A stretch of DNA of 64,000 nt from Aedes albopictus. Lineage: Eukaryota; Arthropoda; Insecta; Diptera; Culicidae. This document shows positions 43,976 through 55,889 of the stretch, one piece after another (position 1 is the stretch's first letter; each line of letters starts with the position of its first letter). The stretch spans positions 317,575,164 through 317,639,163 of the forward strand of contig NC_085137.1 in the NCBI RefSeq assembly GCF_035046485.1, written 5' to 3'. Made by a program: the position numbers and the translations under genes. The notes beneath the pieces are model-generated. The model worked only from the letters and a program-made list of their open reading frames with translations, ran no database searches and was not told where the DNA came from.

Positions 43976-44676
43976 AAACTAAAATTTTATTTTTTTAAAC
44001 TAACTCAATTACACATTTATTTCGTCATCACCCATTGATGAGCCCCGCGTTCCGCCATCGAGAACATAAACAAAACTCACAAGTTCCAGCTGCAACATCA
44101 AACAAGATTTCCTCCTGCAAAAAAGGCAAGGTTCACCGAAAGTCTGCACGAAATCCCGTTGTTTTCGGGAGTGTATGTTATCTAATAGATGTAAACATGA
44201 TGTTGGCATTGAAAGTACAACACTGAAAGTGGTTTTTTTTTCAGCGAAGGAAATGCCTTTATAAGTTAAATGGGAAACAAACATTTCCGTAAGGCCGACC
44301 TGCCACAAAAAAATAAACAAAAATATTATCATTTATTTCTAATATAATATGTTAGATAATGTATTTTTGTTTCAAACATGGATTTCATTTGCTTCAAATG
44401 CGATGTTAGATTTGCCTCAAACAGTTTTATTTTTGTGGCCTGAACAAATTGACAATTTATTTGAATTTACCTAAAATATTTTTGATTTGAACATAGTTTT
44501 TTCTGCGTGTGGTACTGAGGCTGAGGGCATATCAGTTTAACATTTTTAATCGTGTGAAAAAAATGTGGAGGCCCTCGGTATATGGAAACAACGTTCCTCT
44601 CGGCCCCCTCAAACCAGCTCTACCCTCAATGGACTATCCGTGGGTGATAATGCTCCAGTTCTCAGTCAAAAAGCTA
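43976..44676. other. AT-rich spacer, perhaps with a MITE remnant
   Basis: 44320-44510 has several TTTGAA, ATTTGAAC and AAATTTG phrases ending in TTTTTTCTGCGTG, like the end of a foldback MITE, but no matching left end was found. Confidence 0.35.
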
Positions 44677-44917
44677 CACAGTCAAAAAAAATCACCGACA
44701 TCGGTAATGTTTTAACAAAATCTCAACCGTTAAGTTTGTTTTACAGGAAAAATTCGGTAAAGGTAGCAACTTTTACCGAAGTTCGTTAGAGTTTGACAGA
44801 TAAACGATAACATTTTACCGAAATTTGTTATTTTTTTACTGAATTTCGTTAAAAATCCATTACCGAGCGCTCAGAGGTTGAGATTTCGGTAAAAATTACC
44901 GAACGCGATTAGCTGTG
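44677..44917. mobile_element. 241-bp TA-flanked MITE with CACAG ends
   Basis: The element starts CACAGTCAAAAAAAATCACC and ends GAACGCGATTAGCTGTG, with TA on both sides (44675-44676, 44918-44919). The inside repeats the complementary words CGGTAA and TTACCG many times (ATCGGTAATG, TTTTACCGAA, ATTACCGAAC), so it can fold along its length. Confidence 0.8.
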
Positions 44918-44919
44918 TA

Positions 44920-47270
44920 AACGAGATGATTTTGATAATATTTTAAGAACAAATCTAAAAAAAAATGGATGGAATTTAATCAAAATTTAAACAGATAAAA
45001 CGGATAGATACGTAATGAGTTGGATAGATTTCCAAAAAAAACAGTTATGATTGCTAAGTAACATCACAGCAGCAGCAACATCATTACCTTTTTCTAAATG
45101 CTTCATCGATGAAGTATTCAGAAAAAAAAGGTACACAACCGTAGCTACCAGTGCAGGTGATCCAAATAATGTGTAAAAAAGCCACATAAAATTCCAGCAT
45201 GTAACAAAAACTACGAAAGTTTCGTCATGGAATCAATTGATCATCTTAAAATAGCTTAGGAATTCAACTCCTGTAGGCCGTTTGATTTGTTTTTGAAGCG
45301 TTAGGGCATCCTAGAGGTAAGCCGAGGGGCGTTGACCGATTTTTGTTTTGTTTTTTTTTTGTAATTATAAGAATACCACAAGAACTAACGCAGTGTCGAA
45401 ATTTCGATAAATCCTGTAAAAAATTGTATACATTTTAGAATAATTGAGAGGTTATAGGTTACATTTTTTCAAACTCGAAGTCAAAGTCGAATTCAAACAT
45501 TACAAAATATTTTTATGATTATTTTACGTTGATTAGAAAAATCACATAAAATCAAAGAAAATTTGTTTGTTTTGGAGCTCCATATATTTTGAATGTGATG
45601 ATGAGTTGATGAGAGCTTTAAGAATTATTTTCTCGTAAGCAATCTTTCGTAGTCTGGCATTTATGAAAGAAAACTCAGTGAATGACCAAGAGTTTGTTGC
45701 GTAGTAATCAAAATAATGTGCCAAAATAGTCAAAGTCGCTTGCATCACTTTGTCAGACCACGGTAGCAGTGGCTCAGTGTGATGAGTAAACCTATTAAAC
45801 CATATAATGGATTAGAGTTCTTTTGAAATGTTATGAGTCAATATATTTTTTGTAGAAAATAATGTGAAAATTGTATATAAAAGACATTTTTCAAGAAATC
45901 TGTTGTGCCATATTAAGTAGAAATCTTCTATACACATCTCTGGCAGAAGTTAATAAGAAATATGTACTGGAATTCTTGAAGTTTTCGTAATTTTCTTAAA
46001 AAAATGTTTTATGGTAAAAATTACGGATACATTTCTGATGATTTCAAGTTTGTCTACCACACTTGGGGTGTGTACATTATAAAAGTTTCACAACTTCTGC
46101 TGCATTCTCACTGTCTTCAATATTGATTTTAAATAGTTCATAGATCGATGGATTTTAAGTTTTCGATACCAACTAAACATTTTGTTCTTCTTTGAGATAA
46201 GCAGAAATCACATCGTACCTCTGATTATAACAGAAAACATACTTTCAAAAATCTTTAGGTTTTGAAGCAAGAAGAAAGGTTCTGAGAAAAGTATAGCATT
46301 AAAAATAAAATGTGCCCCAATTTTATTATTATTCCTATTTTATCACTTTAAGGGAAACTACTGAACTAATATAATTTTAACTGTGGTATATAAGTTAAGT
46401 TGTGGTGAATGCAATATTTTCAATTATTGGATACTCAATGTTGAGAGTAAACTCTGTAAACTCAGTTCTTCAAAAATAAAAATCCCTTGATAAATAACCC
46501 TGGTACTACTTGTCATACGTCATATCAAACTAGAGTTCAAGGGAGAAATGCGAAACTTTTCATCCCAAATGATTTAATTTGCTAGTTGCGAGATCATGAA
46601 GGACGCGCACCGTCGAAGACCTTCAAGAGGTGTGTGTGTGTTTGATGTCAATATTCATTTTTTTTTTCAAGGTGTTATAAACCTAACGCACTTTGTGGAA
46701 TTAGTTTCTTAAAAAAATATTGGCGTACAGATTCAAAAAACAAGGTTGCCCAGTATAAAAAATAACATGATAAAAAAGTTTATATTCTGATATTATTTTC
46801 AAATCTATGGTTTGCCAAATAAAAATATTTTACCCATGTCTCTAGTGATAGTCAAACCTCCAGCTCATTACATTGGAATCCCCTAGGCCCAGTTCTTATC
46901 ATCCAGCAGCTGCTACCTATTGCCATAGAGGCAAGTGTTACCTGTTTGTTTAGCTATCCGTCGTAACCACCTCCTACTGATGATACCACTTTCAATTCTC
47001 GTACCTTTTAAATATTCAAATAAGTTCATTCATTTCCAGAGGCTTCGCATACTTTGCACATTCAACTCGGAACGGAATGGGCATGTGTCACGTAGTCTGC
47101 ATATGAGCTGATATACTGTGTTCCGAATGAATGTTTGAACATAACACGTAGGGTACACAAAGTGTTCTTAGCCTGCATTAGATTAGGCTGCAATCCACAC
47201 ATAGCACTTGTTATAACGCATTCAATCGTTAGAATAAAAGTGTTTGTTTTTAATTTTGTCGAAATACGTC
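44920..47270. other. AT-rich non-coding stretch
   Basis: Homopolymer runs and a GTGTGTGTGTG at about 46631. Frames are at most 68 codons and show no domain. Confidence 0.4.
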
Positions 47271-47819
47271 CACGTCCACAGCACAGTTCTTTACCCTAAC
47301 TGCATGCGTCGTCAGGTGTAACCACCAGCATTGGACATTGACGATTTCGCTTTGGTCTCCACATAGGCGAGCTCTCACTCTCGTTTGCAGGTCATCAACG
47401 TAAACGTCGCACTAAATTCCGATACTTCTCAACACCATCACAAAACGGCAGGCAGCATGCACGCGCCTGGCTCTAGGCGACGACAATGACGGTAGCGAAT
47501 GGATCGCGACATTTTTTTCTCCTATCGATTTGAATTTCGCGTGAAAAAACACGTCCGTTACGTCGCTATTGTTCACCGTCTATGGAAGTTTGGAAAATTG
47601 CCTCCAGGTCACTTGCAAAACAGGCACATATAACTCATTCACCGCTCACAAACATTCACCTCGATGCTACACGTAGAGAACCGCAATTATCAACAGCTGA
47701 ATCTAGCTTTTATTTTTTTTCACAAAGTAGGGCATAACAATGAAATTACTATTGCGAATTCTAATTGCTGTGGATTTCGATTAAAAACCTGACTAATATC
47801 TATACAGAACCTGATCGCA
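47271..47819. other. Balanced-composition spacer, possibly upstream or intronic host DNA
   Basis: Less AT-rich than its surroundings, without recognised repeats. It lies next to the promoter-like block at 47820-48170. Confidence 0.35.
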
Positions 47820-48170
47820 GTTACCGGATCAGCGCAGCTCGTGCGCACACACTAAACCCTTCGGTCGCCCGTTTGGGCGAAGGAGACAGCAACTACTGGT
47901 CAGGCACGAACCGCGAAATGCACACACAACGCACTATCTATACACAACTCCACTTCACCAGTCAGCAGGTCGGTCAATCCCAGCCAGGGGGGACCACTTC
48001 TAGAGCGATAGTAAAATACCCGATCGAGTCGGCCCGAGCGCACTTTGAATACTGAACTGACGATCGCTGCCGCAGTGACTCCTTTGTTCGATCGAGGGTG
48101 GTGGCGCGCTCGCGGTGGAGGTTCCATCCACACTATCAAGTCATACAGAGAAGAATCGTCACAGCGCCGG
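47820..48170 (-). promoter_or_regulatory. Candidate minus-strand promoter and first exon
   Basis: A GC-rich island with several CGATCG words, not matching any repeat in the window. On the minus strand TCAGTTCAGTATTC (about 48040-48055) resembles an arthropod initiator pair (TCAGT), and CCG|GTAACT at about 47825 could be a splice donor. The small frames in it are not convincing as protein. A hairpin, TCGCCCGTTTGGGCGA, lies at 47867-47882. This is inference from short motifs only. Confidence 0.25.
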
Positions 48171-48219
48171 TCGTGGGCAGGTCCGGTTCAAGTAGGTTTT
48201 AAAATTTGTACGAATTAAA

Positions 48220-48560
48220 TTAAAATTTGACCGCATCTGTAGCGAACACAAACGTTGCAGAGTTGTTGATCGGCATTCCAGTAACATGCCCACTCATCGT
48301 GTCCGCCCCTCTTTGGGCCAGCTTCAGGATGGTTGGTTCGCCGTAGAGTACAGCGAGCTCGTGGTTCATCATTCGCTGTTGCACACCGTTCTTCTGCACA
48401 CCACCAAAGATAGGTCTTGGCATTCGTCGCTCAAATACTCCTAGTTGTGGTTGGTCCTGTTTGAGCACGGCTCCACTCTCATGACTGTACAGTACCACCG
48501 ATCTTGTAAGGATTTTATACATGGCATATTTTGAACGCAGTTTCTTCTGATTTCCCTAGT
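48220..48560 (-). pseudogene. RTE C-terminal relic
   Basis: The frame reads YKILTRSVVLYSHESGAVL, ERRMPRPIFGGVQKNGVQ, NHELAVLYGEPTILKLAQ and GHVTGMPINNSATFVFA. These match, block by block, the C-terminal part of the RTE at 50042-53165 (LIRPVVLYGHETW, VLRTIFGGVQENGVW, MNHELAALYG, GHVARMPDNNPAKLVFA). The rest of the element is missing. Confidence 0.75.
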
Positions 48561-48999
48561 AGTCACGATGTCCACTCATAATATCTACCCCTTTAAATTT
48601 TATGACTCCTATTGAACAATGTACACCCTCTGCTATGTAATTCCGTTCAAATCTATTGAACGGAATGACATAGCAAAAAATCTGCGATTTTGAAAGCTCT
48701 AAACGTGGATCTTAGAGGAATTTGATGAGTAATTTAAAATATAAACCCTAATTAATCCACCTAGCGGTGATGGCGCCTTTCTCGTGCTTTCGATAACCCA
48801 TTTCAACAAAACTTGATGAATATCGAACTTCCATAAGTTTAACAAAAATCCATTTCATGGCACCAGAAATTATATCGTTTATCTGGCTTTTTATGCTTGA
48901 GCCTAAAAAAAGACGCAACTTTGAATTTAGAGCCGCCATTTTTGGATTTAAGTCGGCTTGCAGTCACAGAAATCGTGGGATAGAGCTAGTTAACAAGTT
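48561..48999. other. Spacer with a strong hairpin
   Basis: GCTATGTAATTCCGTTCAA (48632-48650) is nearly the inverse of 48656-48674, leaving a 5-base loop. Beyond it is AT-rich spacer with a CCACCTAGCGG phrase shared with the satellite at 53.6-54.2 kb. Confidence 0.5.
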
Positions 49000-50041
49000 A
49001 ACTCTGCGAAGGGTCCGCAGATCGTCCTCCACTTGATTGACCCACCTAGCTTGCTGCGCACCACGTCATCTTGTACCGGTCAGATGACTCTCGAGAACCA
49101 TTTTAGTCGGGTTGCTATCCGACATCGTGATGACGTGACCCACCCTTCGTGCTTCGTGCCCATAGAGGACTACCGGTCTAATAAGCATTTTGTAGATAGT
49201 TACTTTGTTCGATCGTAGAGTTCTGTGGAGTCCAATGTAAACTCGATTTCCTGCCACAATGCGCCTCTGAATTTCTCTACTGGTGTCGTTGTCGGCGGTC
49301 ACCAGTGAGCCCAAGTACACGAATTCTTCATCCGCCTCGATTTCATCACCGTCGATATAAATTCGGGGTGGCGAACGCGGTGATTCTTACCTGAAATCCT
49401 TTGCCATCACGTACTTTGTTGTCGACACAATAATAACTTATCCGATTCGCCTGGCTTCATTCTTTAGGTGGATTTACGTTTTCGCCATCTATAATATCAA
49501 TATCATCAGCAAAACCAAACAGTTGAATGGACTTCGTGAAAATCGTTCCACTCATGTTTATCCCCGCTCCTTACACCCTCTAAAAAGTAATGTTAAACAG
49601 CAAGCACAAAAGACAGGTGCGAGATTCGAAAGGACTTGAGAGTGTCCATGATACCCGAACTACGCACTTCACTCGATCCATCGCCGCTTTGTTCAATTGT
49701 ACCAGTTTATCCGGGAATCCCAATTCATGCATAATCTGCCATAGCTGGTCTCAATCGATTGTATCATACGCCGATTTAAAATCGATGAACAAGAGAGGTG
49801 TTTGGCACGTTGTATTCACGGCATTTCTGCAACACCTGGCGAATGCCGATAATCAGGTCCGTTGTAGCGCGTTCACCCATGAATCCAGCCTGATATTACC
49901 TCACGAACTTTCTTGCAATCGGTGATAGACGGTGGCATACAATTTGAGAAAGTCTCTGGCAGGCAGCGCTCAGTACTTAGTGTGATCGCGCGATAGCTCC
50001 CGCAATTCAACTTGTCGCCCTATTTGTAGATGGGACATACG
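49000..50041 (-). pseudogene. Older RTE-type relic
   Basis: From right to left, with stops and frameshifts: LLFIDFKSAYDTID with QLWQIMHELGFPDKLVQL (RT palm region), a decayed block near the FADD position, then YLGSLVTADNDTSREIQRRI, GNRVYIGLHRTLRSNKV and KMLIRPVVLYGHEARR. The order agrees with the better copy to its right but the wording differs (SAYDTID versus AAFDSID), indicating another subfamily. Confidence 0.75.
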
Positions 50042-53000
50042 ATTCATTTTCATTTATTTAGTTAACATCAAATTCATGATAGTACTGAATCAACAATTTG
50101 CCGCCATAATACTCGATTTGCAGCTGCAGCTCTCCAACGTCGGTCACGCCCAACACTCGCCAGATCACGCTCCACCTGGTCCGCCCATCGTGCTCTCTGC
50201 GCTCCAAGCCTTCTTGTATCAACCGTATGGTTAGCAAACACCAGCTTTGCAGGGTTGTTGTCCGGCATTCTTGCAACATGCCCTGCCCATCGTATCCTTC
50301 CGGCTTTGGCCACTTTCTGGATGCTGGGTTTGCCGTAAAGTGCAGCGAGCTCGTGGTTCATCCTTCTCCGCCACACACCGTTCTCCTGTACGCCGCCGAA
50401 GATCGTCCTTAGCACCCGTCGCTCGAGAACTCCGAGTGCTTGCAGGTCCTCCTCGAGCATCGTCCATGTCTCGTGTCCGTAGAGAACCACCGGTCTTATT
50501 AACGTCTTGTACATGGTACATTTGGTGCGGGGGTGAATCTTTTTTGACCGCAGTTTCTTCTGGAGCCCATAATAGGCACGACTTCCACTGATGATGCGCC
50601 TTCGTATTTCACGGCCCACGTTATTGTCAGCCGTTAGCAAGGAACCGAGGTAGACGGATTCTTCTACCACCTCGAAAATATCCCCGTCTATCGTAACATT
50701 GCTGCCAAAGCTTGTCCTGTCTCGCTCAGTCCTACCTACCATCATATACTTTGTCTTAGCCGCATTCACCACCAGTCCGACCTTTGCTGCTTCGCGTTTC
50801 AGGCGGGTGTACAGTTCTGCCACCGTTCCAAATGTTCTAGCAATAATATCCATGTCATCCGCAAAACAGACAAATTGGCCGGATTTCGTGAAGATCGTAC
50901 CCCAAATGTTGAGCCCGTCTCGTCGCATAACACCTTCCAGGGCGATGTTGAATAGTAGGCAGGAAAGTCCATCACCTTGTCGTAGTCACCGTCGAGATTC
51001 GAATGAACTGGATAGTTCACCCGAAATCCTTACGCTGTTCTGCACACCGTCCATCGTTGCTCTTATTAGTCTGGTAAGCTTCCCGGGAAAGCTGTTCTCG
51101 TCCATGATTTTCCATAGCTCTGTGCGGTCGATACTGTCGAATGCCGCTTTGAAGTCGATGAACAGGTGGTGCGTTGGGACCTGGTATTCACAGCATTTCT
51201 GGAGGATTTGCCGTACGGTGAAGATCTGGTCCGTTGTCGACCGGCCGTCGATGAAACCGGCTTGGTAACTTCCCACGAACTCATTTACTTTAGGTGAAAG
51301 ACGACGGAAGATGATCTAGGATAGCACTTTGTAGGCGGCGTTCAAAATGATGATCGCTCGAAAGTTCTCACACATTAACTTGTCGCCTTTCTTGTGGATG
51401 GGACAGATTATCCCTTCCTTCCACTCCTGGTGGATGGCATCCTTAACTTCCCTCAGCGTGGGAGTTTGTTCGTCTCCGTCCTCTGCTGCATCAACATAGT
51501 CATTTCCTCCGCCGCCATGGTCCTTTGTGCCTACATTCTCTTCGCCATTCAGGTGCTCGTCGAAGTGCTGCTTCCACTTTTCGATCACCTCACGTTTGTC
51601 CGTCAGGAGGCTCCCGTCCTTATCCCTGCAGATTTCGGCTTGCGGCACGTAGCCTTTGCGGGATGCGTTGAGCTTCTGGTAGAACTTACGTGTTTCTTGT
51701 GAACGGCACAGCAGTTCCATTTCCTCGCACTCTGCTTCATCCAGGCGGCGCTTTGTCTCCCGGAAGAGACGGGTCTGCTGCTTCCGCTTCTGTCTGTATC
51801 GCTCCACATTCTGTCGGGTTCCATGCTGCAGCATTACCGCCCGCGCTGCATCCTTCTCCTCCAGAACCGCTCTGCACTCCTCGTCGAACCAATCGTTTTG
51901 TCGACTCCGTTCTACGTACCCGATAGTGCTCTCGGCTGCGTTGTTGATGGCTGCTTTGACTGTACTCCAGCAGTCCTCTAGAGGGGCCACATCGAGCACA
52001 CCCTCGTCCGGCAACGCTGCTTCGAGATTCTGCGCGTATGCGGTGGCGACATCCGGTTGCTTCAGTCGCTCTAGATCGTACCGAGGCGGCCGCCGGTACT
52101 GTACATTGTTAATAACGGAGAGTTTTGTGCGCAGTTTAACCATCACCAGGTAGTGATCAGAGTCGATATTAGCGCCACGATAGGTCCTGACGTCGATAAT
52201 GTCGGAGAAGTGCCGTCCATCAATCAGAACGTGGTCGATTTGCGATTCCGTTTGTTTTGTGGTTTGTTTTGTGGTGATCTCCAGGTGTAACGATACGGGA
52301 GGCTGTGTTGGAAAAAGGTGCTACGAATGGCCATGTTCTTGGTGGCGGCGAAGTCGATGAGGCGTAGGCCATTTTCGTTCGTCAGCTGGTGGGCGCTAAA
52401 CTTTCCAATCGTCGGTCTAAATTCCTCCTCCTGGCCTACCTGAGCGTTTAGATCCCCTATGATGATCTTGACGTCGTGGTTTGGGCAGCGGTCGTACTCG
52501 CGTTCGAGCTGCGCGTAAAATGCGTCTTTGTCATCATCAGTGCTTCCGGAGTGAGGGCTGTGCACGTTTATTATGCTAATGTTGAAGAATCGGCCCTTGA
52601 TCCTCAACCTGCACATTATTTCTTCGATCGGCCACCAACCGATCACGCGCCTCTGCATGTCGCCCATCACTATAAAAGCTGTTCCCAGCTCACGTGTGTT
52701 GCCGCAACTCTGGTAGATGGTATGATTACCTCTAAACGTTCGCACCATAGATCCTGTCCAACACACCTCCTGCAGCGCTACGATTCCGAACCCGCGGTCC
52801 TTCAGTATATCGGCGAGTATGCGGGTGCTCCCGATGAAGTTGAGAGATCTGCAGTTCCACGTACCGAGCTTCCAATCGCAAGTCCCTTTTCGTCGCTGTG
52901 GTCGTCGCCATTGGTATCGGTTCGCATTCTTCTCTTGTTGATTTTCCGGTGCTAGTCTTTTTTACGGCTGGCTCGCAGGGCCTGACACCAACCCACTAAC

Positions 53001-53165
53001 CCAGAGAGCTGGGTTTACCTTCCCGGAAGCTACGGGTTCTGCATTGGCATTTCTTCCAACTACAGTGCTAAATAGCTAGGCTCGAGCGCCAGTCTTCGCC
53101 GGGGGTGGTGTTTTTAATGGGCGCCCAGGAGATAATATTTTACCTGAGCTTCCACCCCCGGGACA
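50042..53165 (-). pseudogene. RTE-type LINE, nearly full length but inactivated
   Basis: This 3.1-kb single-ORF retrotransposon runs leftward. The endonuclease begins LGTWNCRSLN (about 52860) and continues ALQEV, IGDLNAQVG (about 52450) and, after a frameshift near 52224-52270, QIDHVLIDGR and DSDHYLVM. The linker has NDWFDEECR. The reverse transcriptase shows ICPIHKKGDKL, FIDFKAAFDSID (about 51155), LRQGDGLS and CFADDMDIIA (about 50860). The C-terminal part has LIRPVVLYGHETW and ARMPDNNPAKLVFA. Defects seen: a frameshift at a duplicated 12-bp TTGTTTTGTGGT, loss of roughly 50 residues between LREVKDAI and EWKEG, and stop codons at 51316-51318 and 50986-50988. The 3' end is AT-rich (AAATAAATGAAAATGAAT). 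It may relate to the Aedes JAM1 group. Confidence 0.88.
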
Positions 53166-53612
53166 CACGATACCTTCCATCAATTCCTCCGGTAATACTT
53201 CCTTTTCCCAAATCTTGATAATGACTCAGTGTAGTGCTCTCACCAGTGCTCCTCCACCGTATTTAAGAAGCTCGCTTGGTAGTTGATCTACTCCAGCGGC
53301 TTTGTTGTTTTTCAACTGGCTAACGTCCTTCTCAATCTCTTGGATGGAAGTTAGGGACCGGAAGGCTTTCGTCCTGCACGCGTGTTCCTAGATCGATTAC
53401 CACGTCACCTTCGGTACTTGCAAAGTCGCCATTGAAGTGCTCATCGTAATGCCGCCGCCACCTCACGCTCGCTCGTGAGAAGATTCCCGTGATTGTCTCG
53501 ACACATGTCAGCTTGTGTTACAAAACCTCTACGTGAGCTTCTCGTAGAAGCTCGTGCGTCCTTAGCGCGGTACAGCTCTTTCATCGCTTCGTGATCTCGT
53601 TGCACTTTCTAT
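53166..53612 (-). pseudogene. Second RTE-type relic, other subfamily
   Basis: Read leftward, QRDHEAMKELYRAKDARA, GFVTQADMCRDNHGNLLT and REVRWRRHYDEHFNGDFA are the linker; an RT1-like LKNNKAAGVDQLP follows in another frame. The fragment stops exactly where the 5' end of the 50042-53165 copy begins. Confidence 0.7.
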
Positions 53613-54185
53613 CTTTTAGGAATCGCGGGATAGAACTAGTTAAAAATGCCCTTTTTACATGCTCACTAGCGTTACCTGGCCGCAGTATTGTTTTGGTACG
53701 CAATTCTTCTTTTTCATGCTCACTAGCATCGCCTAGCGGCAAAATTGCGAACCAAACTGCTTGCCATTATGAAATAAACGACCGTCTGACATTGGCGTAA
53801 CTACGTCATAGCTCTAGGGGGGGCCAAGGCCATGTCGATATAGATTTTTTATACTGAAAAGATACTTTTCGCCTGAATTGTGTGATTTTTTTCCGAAATG
53901 GATTATTCTGGAGGGGGCCAGGCCCCCCCTGGCCACCCCCTATTTACGCCAATGCCGTCTGAATAACTTTGCCGAAGACTTGAACTTTCTGTCTTTTCGG
54001 GATTGCGTAATTGAGCTGGCTAAAAATGCCTATTTTCACATGCTCACTAGCGCTATCTAGCGGCTGAACTACGAACCAAACTGCTTGCCTTTCTGAACAA
54101 CTTTGCCAGAGACTTGAACTTTTTACCATAGCGGGATTGCGAGATAGAGCTGGCCCAAAATGCTCATTGGTTGGTGGCCGTTCGG
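53613..54185 (+). repeat. Satellite-like tandem repeat interrupted by a hAT-like MITE
   Basis: Repeat phrases are CATGCTCACTAGCG, CTAGCGGC..AA.TGCGAACC, AAACTGCTTGCC and ACTTTGCCGAAGACTTGAAC, followed by CGGGATTGCGAGATAGAGCT. Parts of about three units occur at about 53620-53790 and 53955-54185. The 165-bp MITE at 53790-53954 separates them. The same phrases occur as scraps near 48750-48990 and 57955. Confidence 0.65.
53790..53954. mobile_element. 165-bp hAT-like MITE with perfect 8-bp duplication
   Basis: Ends are CATTGGCGTAACTACG and the inverse of CATTGGCGTAAATAGG, each followed inward by a GGGGGGCC-rich block. CCGTCTGA flanks both sides exactly (53782-53789, 53955-53962). No coding capacity. 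Confidence 0.88.
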
Positions 54186-54306
54186 CAAAAGAATGCACAC
54201 TGTGCAGGTTGATGATTAAGGGCCGGAGGGATTCTTTAGCTTCCGCTTTATCATCGTATATCCGCATTGTGCGCGCTGCTCGAATGCGAGTACGACACGC
54301 CCAAGC

Positions 54307-54640
54307 CACGACGTCAAGATCATCATATGGGATTTAAACGCTCGCTCAGGTAGGCCAAGGAAAGGAAAACAGACCGACGATTGGAAAGTGTAGCGTCCAC
54401 CAACTGACTGGCGTACGACTAATCAATTTCGACGCTTCCAAGAACATGTACGTACATACGTAGCCTTTTTTACAACATAGCCTCCCTTATCATTATACCT
54501 GAAGATCACCACAGCAGACGGTATCGCATATCGACCACGTTTAGATTGACGGACGGCACTTCTCTGTCATAATTTATGTCAGGACCTATCGTGGTGGTAA
54601 CATCGACTCCGACTGCCATCTTACAAACATCTCTACAAAC
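54307..54640 (+). pseudogene. RTE endonuclease relic, plus strand
   Basis: DVKIIIWDLNARSG is the GDLNA motif with the glycine changed to tryptophan. NQFRRFQEH and later TALL..LCQDLSWW-type readings correspond, in broken frames, to the stretch from LIDFAA to RTYRGANIDSDH in the better copy. It stops near 54640 and the same element resumes at about 55055. Confidence 0.65.
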
Positions 54641-54673
54641 TGGGCCAAAAAAATTCCGTCATAATCAATCCCA

Positions 54674-54771
54674 AGTAGCACACATGTTCTACAGCAGTGC
54701 ATCTAACTCTTGTCTGACTGAATTTGGTCATGTAAGAGTTGTATAAGTTTTTCTTGAACATTTGTGCTACT
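54674..54771. repeat. 98-bp foldback inserted in the RTE relic
   Basis: AGTAGCACACATGTTC (54674-54689) is the inverse of 54756-54771 with one mismatch. Inside, CTAACTCTTG and a match to TGTAAGAGTTG extend the stem. It lies in the roughly 400-bp interruption of the RTE relic. Confidence 0.65.
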
Positions 54772-55054
54772 AAGGATGTATGGTATCGGCGATTAGTCCG
54801 TTACAAATATTTATTTCACTTTTTGTCCCACCACTCTTTGGCTGGTCGAGGGGGATGGGGGGATAAAAATAATAAAGCATTTAATCTGAAAAATATTAAA
54901 AATTCATCGGATTTGTTAAGGAATTTTTAGTAAAACCCGATATTTTGATAAATATTTTTTTGTCTGCCCCCTCAAAATGCAAAATTCAGCCAAAAATTTT
55001 TGAAGGGGGGGGGAGACAAAAAGTCAAAATTAAATTTGTATCAGCCTTATTATG

Positions 55055-55885
55055 GATCAACATATCCATCGCCTCAGCATATGCACAGAATCCCGTGGCA
55101 ACTTTACCAGACGAGGGTGAGCTCGATGTGACCCCTCTACAGAACTGCTGTTGTACAGTAAAAGCAGTCATCAACGGCGCAGCCGAGAACACCGTCGGAT
55201 ACGTGGAACGGAATCTTCTTTTATACGAGAAGAACGCAGCGTGGACGGTAATGCTGCAGCATGAAACCCGGCAGAACGTGAACGGGGTAACGTTACAAAC
55301 AGAGGCAGAAACAGTGAACCTACCACTTTCGGGAGAAAAACCGCCGTCTGCTGTGCCATTCCCAAGAAACACGGAAATTCTACCAGAAGCTCAACGCATT
55401 CCGCAACGGCTTCGTGCCGCGAGTCGAAATCTGTAGGGATGATGATGGAAGTATCTTGATGGATGGACGTGAGGTAATTGAAATATGGAAGCAGTACTTC
55501 GATGAGTACCTGAATGGCGAGGAGACCAAATCAACGAAGGAAACGACTACATCAGTGCAAAAAGGACCGAAATGAACCAATTCCCACGTTGAGGAAAGTT
55601 ACGGATACCAATCACCTGCTCAAAACCAACAAAGCAGCTGGTTAGGATGGTACCACAGCTGAACTCATCAAGATGGGCTCAAAAAAGTTGACCACCTGCC
55701 TGCGCCGTATGATAGTCAGGATCTGGGATCGAACAGCTACCGAAGCAGTGGAAGGAAGGGATACTCTGTCACACTTACAAGAATGACGACCATTTGCTAT
55801 ACTAGATTATCTTCTGTCGTCTGTCACCTAAAAGGAATGAGTTCCTGGGAAGTTATCAACCCGGCTTCACCGGCAAAATTCACCT
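55055..55885 (+). pseudogene. RTE linker and start of reverse transcriptase, plus strand
   Basis: ASAYAQNPVATLPDEGELDV, AAENTVGYVER, QHETRQNVN and, in another frame, PRNTEILPEAQRIP-type residues match the linker of the 50042-53165 copy (TAYAQNLEAALPDEGVLDV, NAAESTIGYVER). Further right, TNKAAG and FLGSYQPGFTGK-type readings reach RT block 2. It is in opposite orientation to the other four RTE pieces nearby and ends at about 55885. Confidence 0.75.
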
Positions 55886-55889
55886 TAAT

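Noticed and set aside
47765..48139. Coding frames of 96 and 79 codons
   Set aside because: They overlap on opposite strands in a CG-rich island, with no domain. Better explained as promoter or untranslated sequence.
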